DNA of 64,000 bases from Bdellovibrionota bacterium. GTDB lineage: Bacteria > Bdellovibrionota > Bdellovibrionia > Bdellovibrionales > Bdellovibrionaceae. The DNA lies in contig CAUJGP010000024.1 in assembly GCA_963170155.1 (NCBI GenBank), forward strand, positions 310,001 to 374,000, given 5' to 3'. Both the position numbers and the translations under genes were made by a program. The notes beneath the pieces are model-generated. The model saw only the letters and a program-made list of their open reading frames with translations, was not told where the DNA came from and made no database searches. Below, one piece after another: positions 9,456-17,075 of this stretch. Within the stretch, counting starts at the first letter, position 1; every line of letters starts with the position of its first letter.

Positions 9456-9469
9456 GGGCTCAAAAGCCC
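9456..9469. terminator. Short GC stem-loop after DUF4399 gene
   Basis: GGGCT at 9456-9460 pairs with AGCCC at 9465-9469 around a four-base loop, in an otherwise AT-rich gap between the DUF4399 gene and the 83-aa gene (both leftward). No clear U-run follows in the leftward direction, so it is a weak terminator candidate. Confidence 0.3.
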
Positions 9470-9504
9470 TCTTTGCATTCAACGATCATGAATAAGAGTT
9501 AATA

Positions 9505-9927
9505 TTATTTATTTTTTTTAACTTCTATGTTAATTGTACTCGACATTTCTTTGCCATATGAGCGGTGCGCAAAGTCAGCAAATTGTAGCGTCAAAGTGTG
9601 CTTTCCAGGGCTTAGCGTGATTTCAGTTTCAGATTGGCTATTTCCGTAGTGTAGATGTTGAGTGTCTGTGGGAATAACTTGGTTTTTTTCGATATGTTTT
9701 TTATCAATGAGAATATGATGGTGACCGCATTTTTCATCTTTGGTTTCAATATTAGCCGGACACACTTTCATTCCTTGGACTTGCATCTTAACTTTAAAGG
9801 TTTCGTTGACAACTTCTCCATTTTTTGGCTCCAGAAAACTCACATTTGATGTCGCTGCGTAGCTGAACTGACACAACAATGTTAAACCTAAAGCAATCTT
9901 AGTTATTTTTTGCAAAGAACCATTCAT
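9505..9927 (-). CDS. DUF4399 periplasmic protein
   Basis: 140 residues with a signal peptide (basic start, hydrophobic core, cleavage near SYAAT). The mature part has the DUF4399 layout: VSFLEPKNGEVVNETFKVKM, a Gly-His-His-His (GHHHILID) cluster, then HLHYGNSQSETEITLSPGKHTLTLQF. The clustered His residues suggest metal binding, which is not shown for this protein. It stands alone, with a Fur-like sequence about 15 bases before the start codon. Function of the family is unknown. Confidence 0.8.
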   Translation of the reverse strand: MNGSLQKITKIALGLTLLCQFSYAATSNVSFLEPKNGEVVNETFKVKMQVQGMKVCPANIETKDEKCGHHHILIDKKHIEKNQVIPTDTQHLHYGNSQSETEITLSPGKHTLTLQFADFAHRSYGKEMSSTINIEVKKNK

Positions 9928-9941
9928 AGATGTCTCCCTAA

Positions 9942-9956
9942 TGCTAATGATTATAT
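9942..9956 (-). promoter_or_regulatory. Fur-box-like sequence upstream of DUF4399 gene
   Basis: TGCTAATGATTATAT matches 11 of 14 fixed positions of the 7-1-7 Fur consensus TGATAATnATTATCA. It lies 15 bases upstream of the ATG at 9927. The surrounding DNA is very AT-rich, so a chance match is possible; the His-rich product makes metal control plausible. Confidence 0.35.
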
Positions 9957-10119
9957 TTATTTCTTGGTTTAATTTACTAAATCAACCAAAATAAATTTTA
10001 GTTGATTGTTTGGAATGGAGTCAATGGCTTGAAATAATTATTTAGAAATAATAACAATTAAAAAAATCGAATCTTATTAAGATGCTGATTCGTTGAGCTA
10101 TGAAGTCATTGGTAAGATA

Positions 10120-11661
10120 TCAAGAGAGTTCGGAATAATCTTTAGCGTTAATTCCGTATTTTTCAATTTTGCGAAGGAGTGTTTTTTTGGGAATATTGGC
10201 GTGCAGGGCTGTTTGATTTATTCTGCCTCTGAAAGCTTTCAGAGCTCTGATAATGAAATCTCTTTCAAATGCTTCTTTTTGTAGGTTAAAATCAAAAGCT
10301 GGATCTGCAATTGAAGATTCGCTTGCTTCATTGTCTTCAAAATCTTTTTCTTCGATAGAGTGAATGGATTCTTGAAAATCCACATTGGCTAATTGATTTT
10401 GAACGAGAGGTTCACCGTTGGTATGAATATGAGTCGTTTCATTTTTATTGGAATTAAAAGAAGATTGCCAATCTTTCAATTCGATTCCTACAGCTTGAAG
10501 AAGAGTTTCAGGTAAAGATGTAATGGTAATCTGGTGGGAGCTCTCCATGACAAAAGCGTGTTCTATGACATTTTCTAGTTCGCGGATATTTCCAGGCCAA
10601 TCATAACGAGTCAGAACTTGCATTGCTGCTGGATCAACCCCGGTCACTCGTTTTCCATGCACTTGATTAAATTTTCTTACGAACATATTAATCATCACTG
10701 GGATATCACTGCGGCGTTCGCTGAGCGGCGGTAGAAAAATAGGTATGACGTTCAACCGGTAGAATAAATCTTCCCTAAAAGTGCCTTGTTTAATCATGGT
10801 TTCAAGGGGCCTGTTGGTGGCGGCAATGATCCGAACATTCGTTTGAATCTCTCGAAGAGAACCAACGGGCGTGAAAATTTTCTCTTGTAAAACGCGAAGT
10901 AACTTTACTTGCATGTGAAGTGGTAAATCACCGACTTCGTCGAGAAAAAGTGTTCCGCCTTCTGCATATTGAAATTTTCCGATTTTTCTCTGGTCTGCCC
11001 CTGTGAAAGATCCTTTTTCATGACCAAAGAATTCTGATTCAAACAAGTTTTCAGGAACCGCGGAACAGTTGACCGCAACGAACTTTTCATCTTTTCGGGT
11101 AGAGTTGAAGTGAATAGCTTTGGCGACGACTTCTTTGCCAGTTCCAGAGGCTCCACGAATCAAAGCCGGCGTATCCACTTTAGAAACTCTCTCAATAATA
11201 GAAAAAACCTTCTGCATCTGAGCCGTATTGCCAATAATTTTTTTGCCTTGCTCCATAAGAACAGGAGCCGAAGCCGCGACATTAAAAATCAAGCGATGTG
11301 CTTCAAGGGCTTTTTCTAAGATTTGAAGAAGGTCATCGCCACTGATGGGCTTTGCCAAGTAGTTGTAGGCCCCATCCTTCACTGCCTGGACAGCGCAATC
11401 AATGGTTGCAAAAGCTGTCATAATCAAAACTATAGTTTCTGGATTTAAAGCTTTAATTTGTTTTAAGGCTTCAAGACCTGAAAGCCTGGGCATATCAACA
11501 TCGAGAATAATCACATCAAAAGATTGTTTTTTTACTTTCTCTAAAGCATCGAGGCCGTCAAAAGCTTGTTCAACTTCATATTCGCGAGCGCTAGCAAGGA
11601 CTCCTTGCAGGGCTTTTCTAAGGCCTTCGTCATCATCAACGACTAACACTCTTAACGACAT
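10120..11661 (-). CDS. NtrC-family sigma-54 response regulator
   Basis: 513 residues in three parts. A receiver domain (acidic pair near 10-11, phospho-acceptor Asp54 in ILDVDMP, K104 in AKPI) is followed by an AAA+ domain with Walker A GASGTGKE (170-177), the sigma-54 contact loop GSFTGA (217-222; Ser replaces Ala of the usual GAFTGA, a known variant) and Walker B LFLDEV. After a long acidic linker (about 390-465) comes a Fis-type helix-turn-helix (RGRINQTALHANIPKKTLLRKI). It lies divergent from the radical SAM operon, whose upstream region carries a -24/-12 sequence, and the CHASE2 kinase in that operon is the nearest candidate partner. That pairing is inference. Confidence 0.93.
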   Translation of the reverse strand: MSLRVLVVDDDEGLRKALQGVLASAREYEVEQAFDGLDALEKVKKQSFDVIILDVDMPRLSGLEALKQIKALNPETIVLIMTAFATIDCAVQAVKDGAYNYLAKPISGDDLLQILEKALEAHRLIFNVAASAPVLMEQGKKIIGNTAQMQKVFSIIERVSKVDTPALIRGASGTGKEVVAKAIHFNSTRKDEKFVAVNCSAVPENLFESEFFGHEKGSFTGADQRKIGKFQYAEGGTLFLDEVGDLPLHMQVKLLRVLQEKIFTPVGSLREIQTNVRIIAATNRPLETMIKQGTFREDLFYRLNVIPIFLPPLSERRSDIPVMINMFVRKFNQVHGKRVTGVDPAAMQVLTRYDWPGNIRELENVIEHAFVMESSHQITITSLPETLLQAVGIELKDWQSSFNSNKNETTHIHTNGEPLVQNQLANVDFQESIHSIEEKDFEDNEASESSIADPAFDFNLQKEAFERDFIIRALKAFRGRINQTALHANIPKKTLLRKIEKYGINAKDYSELS

Positions 11662-11899
11662 GGTCCTCCTGTGGCTCTAGTACCCTAAAATTTCCTGCAG
11701 GATAGTAATAACTCATTGTATAAAAATAACAAGAGTAAAGAGCTAAATTGCTGTATTTCAAGTAAAATTAACAAGGTCTTAAAAGGTTCTAAATAAAAAT
11801 TACACGCTGAGTACGAATCAAGTCATTGATATTTTTACTCTTAATAAATCAACAAAATTGAATTAGTGTCATCTTGGGGTTAATTTTGTCAATTTAAAA

Positions 11900-11915
11900 A
11901 GGCATCTGTTTTGCA
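11900..11915 (+). promoter_or_regulatory. Sigma-54 -24/-12 promoter before radical SAM operon
   Basis: AGGCATCTGTTTTGCA has the invariant GG (11901-11902) and GC (11913-11914) separated by exactly ten bases, and keeps GGCA and TTGCA of the consensus TGGCAC-N5-TTGCA. Transcription would start near 11926, just before a GGAGG at 11931 and the ATG at 11949. This makes 11949 the likely start of the radical SAM gene; an ATG at 11916 would sit inside the promoter. The divergent neighbour is a sigma-54 activator. Confidence 0.65.
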
Positions 11916-11948
11916 ATGTGGATAGAGATTGGAGGTCAAGGCGCCAAT

Positions 11949-13289
11949 ATGACACTGCTGCAATACGAAAATATTTCTATTTTTAAGTTAAGCACAGGAG
12001 AAGTACTTGGGTTTCACAATGAAAACCTAGAGGTCGCTCGGTTGAGTCCCAGTGTGTGGGATGCTGCACAAAGCTCTAAAAATGAAGAAGAACCAGTTTC
12101 TGAAGAAATTTTGGAGCTTAAGGTTTGGTCTGAGTCTGTGAATGCAAACGTCAAGAGAGCTGTCGTTAATCAAAAAGTCAAAACTCTAACGATAAATACT
12201 ACGCAGTTATGCAATTTAAAATGTACGTATTGTGCAGCAGGAGGTGATGGAACCTATGGAGCTCCAACTGTTAAGATCGATTTAAAAAAGGGTTTGCCTC
12301 AGTTAGAGTGGTTAATGTCTCGCTGTCTTCCTGGGGAGCGTTTTCAGATTAATTTTCTAGGAGGAGAGCCTCTCCTTTATCCAGATGTCATTCGTGAAGT
12401 GGCTGAAGGCGCTGCGGAATTGGCTCAACAATTTCAAGTAGCATTGCGGTTTGCTGTTGTAACCAATGGAACGCTTCTTTTTATGCCAAAAGTACTAGAC
12501 CTTTTAAAAGAATTTAGAATGGCAGTGACGGTCAGTGTGGATGGGCCACCAAAAGTTCAAGATCATTTTAGACCTAAAAAAACGCCCTCGAATACAAATG
12601 GAGGATCTAGCGCTGATCTTGAAAGGGGGCTAATCGAATTAGGTAAAATTAAAAATCGATTGCCTAGTATTGGTTTAGCGGCTGTTTTTCACCGTGATTA
12701 TACTCAGGTCTTAGAAACTTATCGCTATTTTTTAAAGTGGGAATTCGATTTTTATGAATTTAACTATTCACATACAGATTATGATATCGAAGGGAGTCGG
12801 AGTTTTAGCAAGGAGCTGGAAAAAGTAGCTCAATTTGCCGATGCTCTTGGGGGTGAAGAAGAGCTCCGTAAAGTAAGGGGTTTTGACAGTATTTTAAACA
12901 GATTTGATGAGCAAGTGAAGTTAGAGAACTTCTGTGGTTCTGGTAAATCACTTTTATCTATGGATGCAAAGGGAGATCTTTATGCTTGTCCCTGGGATAT
13001 TAATGATAAATCTATGAAGCTTGAAGGGTCTCCTGCGCTCTCTAAGGTTCATGAAAAATATACAAATCACTTGAGCTTTTATGAATCTCCTCAGATCGAC
13101 AAATTAGCCTGTAATCGTTGCTGGGCCAAATTTGTCTGTGGGGGGGGGTGTAATTATGTCCATAAAGCAGGGTCTAAGGAACCGGCGGAAAAAGTGGATC
13201 CTATTTTTTGTGAGCGAACTCAAAGCTTGATAGTTACTATGGTTATGTATTATGAAAAATATAGGAGGGTTTCTAATGAAACACATTAA
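11949..13289 (+). CDS. Radical SAM/SPASM peptide-maturase-like enzyme
   Basis: 446 residues from ATG 11949 (see the promoter at 11901; the frame is also open from 11916). Order: a short N-terminal domain (about 1-75) that could hold a peptide-recognition fold; the 4Fe-4S radical SAM motif CNLKCTYC (Cys 88, 92, 95) with LGGEPLLYPD as the SAM-binding GGE; a TIM-barrel region; and a C-terminal SPASM domain with clustered Cys (NFCGSG, ACPWDI, CNRC, CGGGCNY, FCERT) for auxiliary clusters. SPASM enzymes commonly modify small peptides or proteins. The gene overlaps by 14 bases a 61-codon gene with a strong ribosome site, an obvious candidate partner. Substrate and product are unknown. Confidence 0.88.
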   Translation: MTLLQYENISIFKLSTGEVLGFHNENLEVARLSPSVWDAAQSSKNEEEPVSEEILELKVWSESVNANVKRAVVNQKVKTLTINTTQLCNLKCTYCAAGGDGTYGAPTVKIDLKKGLPQLEWLMSRCLPGERFQINFLGGEPLLYPDVIREVAEGAAELAQQFQVALRFAVVTNGTLLFMPKVLDLLKEFRMAVTVSVDGPPKVQDHFRPKKTPSNTNGGSSADLERGLIELGKIKNRLPSIGLAAVFHRDYTQVLETYRYFLKWEFDFYEFNYSHTDYDIEGSRSFSKELEKVAQFADALGGEEELRKVRGFDSILNRFDEQVKLENFCGSGKSLLSMDAKGDLYACPWDINDKSMKLEGSPALSKVHEKYTNHLSFYESPQIDKLACNRCWAKFVCGGGCNYVHKAGSKEPAEKVDPIFCERTQSLIVTMVMYYEKYRRVSNETH

Positions 13290-13461
13290 GGTCTGTAAGC
13301 CTCGTCCTCAATACCATCAAAAAGAAGAAAAGGCCGAGATTAGTCATGCCAATAATAAACCCACGGACGTAAAAAGGGAGAGTTCAGAAAAAAATTTAAG
13401 ATTTCTGAATGAAGGCCTCGGCTGCGTGCCCATTGGAAATCTCGTTGGGCGTGATATTTAA
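13276..13461 (+). CDS. 61-aa peptide, possible radical SAM substrate
   Basis: The ATG at 13276 is preceded by AGGAGGG six bases upstream, one of the best ribosome sites in the window, and lies inside the last codons of the radical SAM gene. The product has a charged, Lys/Glu/Asn-rich first two thirds and a short Gly-rich end (GLGCVPIGNLVG), with only two Cys (7 and 50). A leader-like polar part followed by a small core is the layout of ribosomally made, post-translationally modified peptides. I match it to no known precursor family. Its stop overlaps the start region of the kinase gene. Real translation is likely; the substrate role is inference. Confidence 0.6.
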   Translation: MKHIKVCKPRPQYHQKEEKAEISHANNKPTDVKRESSEKNLRFLNEGLGCVPIGNLVGRDI

Positions 13462-15301
13462 GGCTTTAAAATACTTTAAAAAAATTGATTTTTTAAGATG
13501 CATCAGGTGGGTGTTGGCAGCGGGAATCGCTGCCGTTTTGGTTTACCTGCCCCTCGATTTTTTCGAATTTTACCTTTATGATTTAAGGGTAGAGTTAAGA
13601 CCCACTTCTTCCATCAGTCCACAGATTGAAACCGTTTATATTAACCCGTCGTCAGTGCAAGCCTTTAAAGGGATGCCAGCCTTTAAAGAGCATATCCAAT
13701 TTTTAAAAAATCTTCAGAGTGAAAAACCTAAAGCTCTTATTTACTTAATAAATCCCAGTGAGCTTGAAGGAAACGATGCGGATAAAGCATTATTTGTAAA
13801 ACTGTCGGAATCTTTTCAAAATTTTTATTATCTTAGCAACACCGATGATTTGATGATGCGTGGAGAAGTTGGAAAGTTGGATTTACCAGGCCTTTTAAAA
13901 GATATTCGCGTTTTAACGGGGCCCATCACCTATGATTTAAAGGTTTTTGCTCAAGATGGAGTTACACGAAGAATGATGTTAACTTATCAGGGTAATATTC
14001 TATTTCATCCTTTTATCGTGAGCCAGTTAATACCAGAAAGGGCTCAGCCTAAAAATATTCGAGGGCATTTTGATTTTTATGATTCAGAGCAAACGTATAT
14101 TGATATGGCTCCTGCGGGTTCGTTTGCTAAAATTCCTTTTGTAGATATTGTCCGCGATAATTTCACAAAAGGAAAATTCACGGATAAAATTATTCTTATA
14201 GGGACAGACCTTGGCAAAAGCACAAAAGAATATATAAAAACATCTTATTCCAGAAGTGTTACGGCGATGACGGTAACCGAAGCTCACGCCAATATGTTGA
14301 ATACACTTATTCAAAACTCGGCTCCAAAATCTGTACCGCCTTGGGTTGATACGATTATATTATTAGTCATGGTCATTTTATCGGTGGAGGTGGTTTTGGC
14401 CATGAAACCACTTCGTGGTATATTTGTTCTGGGTTTCACTCTATTTGTTTTCACTCTTGGGTCTATTATCGCTTTTTGGTTTTTTGGTTTTTGGATCAAG
14501 ATGGCTCATCCTATTTTAGGCGTATTCATTTCGTATTATTTTTTAATCCCTTACCGATTGATTATGGAAAACCGAAAAAGTTGGGAGCTGTCTCAAAAAA
14601 ATAAGCTTTTAACTCAAGTCGAAGAATTAAAAACAAACTTTATTGGCATGATGTCTCATGATTTAAAAACCCCATTGGCTCGAATACAGGGAATGATCGA
14701 AGTAGTAAGTCGGGATAAAAATCCATTGAGTGAGGAGCAAAAAACAGCAATTAAATCCATCCGAAGATCCACCGAGGATTTACTCAACTTTATCAGCACA
14801 ATTCTGAATTTTAGTCGCTTAGAGAGCGAAGGGGCTCATCTCAACCTAAAGTCTAAAGACATCAATATTTTGATTAATGAAGTTGTTGCGAAGTGCGAAG
14901 ATTTGGCACAAATTAAAACTATTAAAATTATAACGGAGCTAGAGCCTCTATTTAGCCTTAAGTTAGACCCCGATTTGATGCGACAAGTGATATTAAATTT
15001 AGTTGAAAATGCTATCAAATATAGTCCTGTAGGAACAGAAGTCAAAATCAAGTCTGAAGAAAAAGACGGTAAAGTACTGGTCTCTATTATAGACCAAGGG
15101 GCAGGGATTTCAAAGGACGAGCTTCCTCGCTTATTCATGAAATTTTTTAGAAGCCGAAATGCTAAAAGCTCTTCAGTGAAAGGGTCAGGCTTAGGTCTTT
15201 ATCTTTCGAAATATTTTGTAGAACTTCATAAAGGTCAGTTAACGGTCTTAAGTGAGGAGAACAAAGGATCTATTTTCACGATTGAACTTCCTTTGGCCTG
15301 A
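13409..15301 (+). CDS. CHASE2-domain membrane histidine kinase
   Basis: 630 residues from ATG 13409; a GTG at 13451, overlapping the peptide's stop, is an equally plausible start. N-terminal transmembrane helix, then an extracytoplasmic CHASE2 domain (about 60-300; the FTDKIILIGTDLG and EAHANMLNTL segments are typical), three transmembrane helices (about 305-385), HisKA with the phospho-acceptor His417 in MMSHDLKTP, and an HATPase domain (NLVENAIKYSP, GAGISKDELP, GSGLGLYLSK). CHASE2 senses unknown external signals. No receiver domain is attached and none follows in the operon; the divergent NtrC-type regulator is the closest candidate partner. Confidence 0.9.
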   Translation: MKASAACPLEISLGVIFKALKYFKKIDFLRCIRWVLAAGIAAVLVYLPLDFFEFYLYDLRVELRPTSSISPQIETVYINPSSVQAFKGMPAFKEHIQFLKNLQSEKPKALIYLINPSELEGNDADKALFVKLSESFQNFYYLSNTDDLMMRGEVGKLDLPGLLKDIRVLTGPITYDLKVFAQDGVTRRMMLTYQGNILFHPFIVSQLIPERAQPKNIRGHFDFYDSEQTYIDMAPAGSFAKIPFVDIVRDNFTKGKFTDKIILIGTDLGKSTKEYIKTSYSRSVTAMTVTEAHANMLNTLIQNSAPKSVPPWVDTIILLVMVILSVEVVLAMKPLRGIFVLGFTLFVFTLGSIIAFWFFGFWIKMAHPILGVFISYYFLIPYRLIMENRKSWELSQKNKLLTQVEELKTNFIGMMSHDLKTPLARIQGMIEVVSRDKNPLSEEQKTAIKSIRRSTEDLLNFISTILNFSRLESEGAHLNLKSKDINILINEVVAKCEDLAQIKTIKIITELEPLFSLKLDPDLMRQVILNLVENAIKYSPVGTEVKIKSEEKDGKVLVSIIDQGAGISKDELPRLFMKFFRSRNAKSSSVKGSGLGLYLSKYFVELHKGQLTVLSEENKGSIFTIELPLA

Positions 15302-15508
15302 TCGTATCAATCACTCAAACCGTTTCATTTGATAAGATTCGATTATTAATGATTATTGTGGTTATGTTCTTTCTATCAAGAGAATATTTACAAGCGAATT
15401 CAAATTGTATATTCTGGTAAGAATTAAGTTTTATTATTGCTGAATGAATCAATGGAAAAAATAACAACAGTAATGATGAGTTTATGATACTTAAATTTTA
15501 GAGATGGT

Positions 15509-15889
15509 ATGATTTTTAAATTATTGTATATTTTCTTAGGTTGGATTTTTTTCTTATTAGGAGTTATTGGCATTTTTTTACCACTGTTGCCAACAACACC
15601 ATTTTTACTTTTGGCCGGTTTTTGTTTTTCAAAAGGATCAAAAAAATTTCATGCATGGCTTATAAATCATAAATACTTTGGCCCACCAATCAATGATTGG
15701 AAATCCCAAGGAGTTATTCGCATTCAGCATAAATGCTTGGCTACTCTGATGTTAACAATAAGCGCTGTTTTTATATTTCCAAAGCAACAAATTCCTTTAA
15801 TAGGAAAAATAAGCTTCGCTGTTATTGCTTGTGGTGTTTTGTTGTTTATTTGGTCTAGGCCCAGTCTGCCTAGCGATAAACTAAAATAA
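15509..15889 (+). CDS. YbaN/DUF454 family membrane protein
   Basis: 126 residues with three hydrophobic segments. The motif GIFLPLLPTTPFLLLAGFCFSKGS followed by FHAWLINHKYFGPPINDW (each shown in part) is diagnostic of the YbaN/DUF454 family. These are small inner-membrane proteins of unknown function. It stands alone between the kinase and the VOC gene, with about 200 bases of AT-rich DNA upstream in which I see no clear signal. Confidence 0.88.
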   Translation: MIFKLLYIFLGWIFFLLGVIGIFLPLLPTTPFLLLAGFCFSKGSKKFHAWLINHKYFGPPINDWKSQGVIRIQHKCLATLMLTISAVFIFPKQQIPLIGKISFAVIACGVLLFIWSRPSLPSDKLK

Positions 15890-16015
15890 TAAAAGCAAGT
15901 GAATCTCTCGCACTGCACCTTTGAAGAAATAAACATATTATAGTTATTAGTTACAGTGATAGAATTAAAAAAATTCTGAACATTACTTTTATGAACATCA
16001 AGAGGAGAAAAGCTT

Positions 16016-16453
16016 ATGGCAAGAACGAGTACCTATTTAAATTTTCCAAGCAACACTGAAAAAGCATTTCTTTTTTATCAATCGATTTTTGGAGGAGAAT
16101 TCATCGGTGGAATTAATCGTTTTGGGGATGTGCCAGCTCAACCTAATCAACCACCACTTTCGGAGGCAGACAAAAAATTAGTGATGCATATTGAATTAGC
16201 GATTACGGGTGGGCATGTTTTAATGGGAACGGACGCTCCTGAATCCATGGGCTTTAAAGTTTTGTATGGAAACAACATGTATATTAACTTGGAGCCAGAT
16301 ACCAGAATTGAAACGGAGAGATTGTTTACTGCTTTATCTAGGAACGGTAAGGTTGAAATGCCTTTGCAGGATATGTTTTGGGGAGCTTATTATGGTTCCT
16401 GTGCGGATCAATTTGGTGTTCATTGGATGTTTAATTGCGTTAATAAAAAATAA
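16016..16453 (+). CDS. PhnB-like VOC family protein
   Basis: 145 residues with the vicinal-oxygen-chelate fold seen in PhnB/YjdN-like proteins: TYLNFPSNTEKAFLFYQSIFGGEF at the start (opening strand and helix, shown in part) and DMFWGAYYGSCADQFGVHWMFN at the end. A strong ribosome site (AGGAGAAAAGCTT) precedes the ATG. These proteins often act on small reactive compounds, but the substrate cannot be told. It forms a two-gene unit with the SRPBCC protein 18 bases downstream; the same pairing is common in stress-type loci. Confidence 0.85.
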   Translation: MARTSTYLNFPSNTEKAFLFYQSIFGGEFIGGINRFGDVPAQPNQPPLSEADKKLVMHIELAITGGHVLMGTDAPESMGFKVLYGNNMYINLEPDTRIETERLFTALSRNGKVEMPLQDMFWGAYYGSCADQFGVHWMFNCVNKK

Positions 16454-16471
16454 AAATAAGGAGATTGCACC

Positions 16472-16960
16472 ATGACCAATAATATAAAATTAAATCCAAA
16501 ATTAGATTTAGTTTTTGAGCGAACAACATCTTTGTCACCAGAGCAAATTTGGCAAGGATGGACTCACCCACCAACTTTAATGAAATGGTTTTGTCCCAGG
16601 CCTTGGAAGGTGATTGATTGTAAAATGGATCTTTATCCAGGAGGGCAGTTCTATAGTGTCATGCAATCGCCGGAGGGACAAGGCTTTCCAAATCATGGGG
16701 TTTATTTGGAGGTAGTAGAGAATAAAAAATTAATTTGGACGAACTCAATGATTGAGGGGTACAGGCCTGTTCATTGTCTTCCTGGAGAATTTCATTTTAC
16801 GGCAACACTTTTGATCTCCAAGCTGGATAAAGGAACTCACTATAAGGCTATCGTAGCCCATGCTGATGAAGATGGATATGATAAGCACGTCAAAATGGGA
16901 TTTCAAGAGGGTTGGGGAAAGGCATTTGAACAACTAGAAGAGGTCTTTAACGTTAAGTAA
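16472..16960 (+). CDS. AHSA1/SRPBCC-domain protein
   Basis: 162 residues of the AHSA1 branch of the SRPBCC (START-like) fold: FERTTSLSPEQIWQGWTHP, LMKWFCPRPW, DLYPGGQFYSVM and the C-terminal amphipathic helix GFQEGWGKAFEQLEEVF. The fold makes a deep hydrophobic ligand pocket; ligand unknown. GGAG before the ATG and an 18-base gap to the VOC gene indicate a two-gene operon. Confidence 0.85.
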   Translation: MTNNIKLNPKLDLVFERTTSLSPEQIWQGWTHPPTLMKWFCPRPWKVIDCKMDLYPGGQFYSVMQSPEGQGFPNHGVYLEVVENKKLIWTNSMIEGYRPVHCLPGEFHFTATLLISKLDKGTHYKAIVAHADEDGYDKHVKMGFQEGWGKAFEQLEEVFNVK

Positions 16961-17075
16961 AATCATTATTTTTGCCATGGGTTTCTTAACTTATGAGCGG
17001 GCTCCTTGGTTTTATTTTTTAGTATCCAAAATAGATTAATGATTTTGAAACGATCAAGGGCATAAGGTGATTTTG

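Noticed and set aside
11916-11948. ATG 11916 as start of the radical SAM gene
   Set aside because: It overlaps the -12 element of the sigma-54-like promoter, and a GGAGG lies after it, before ATG 11949.
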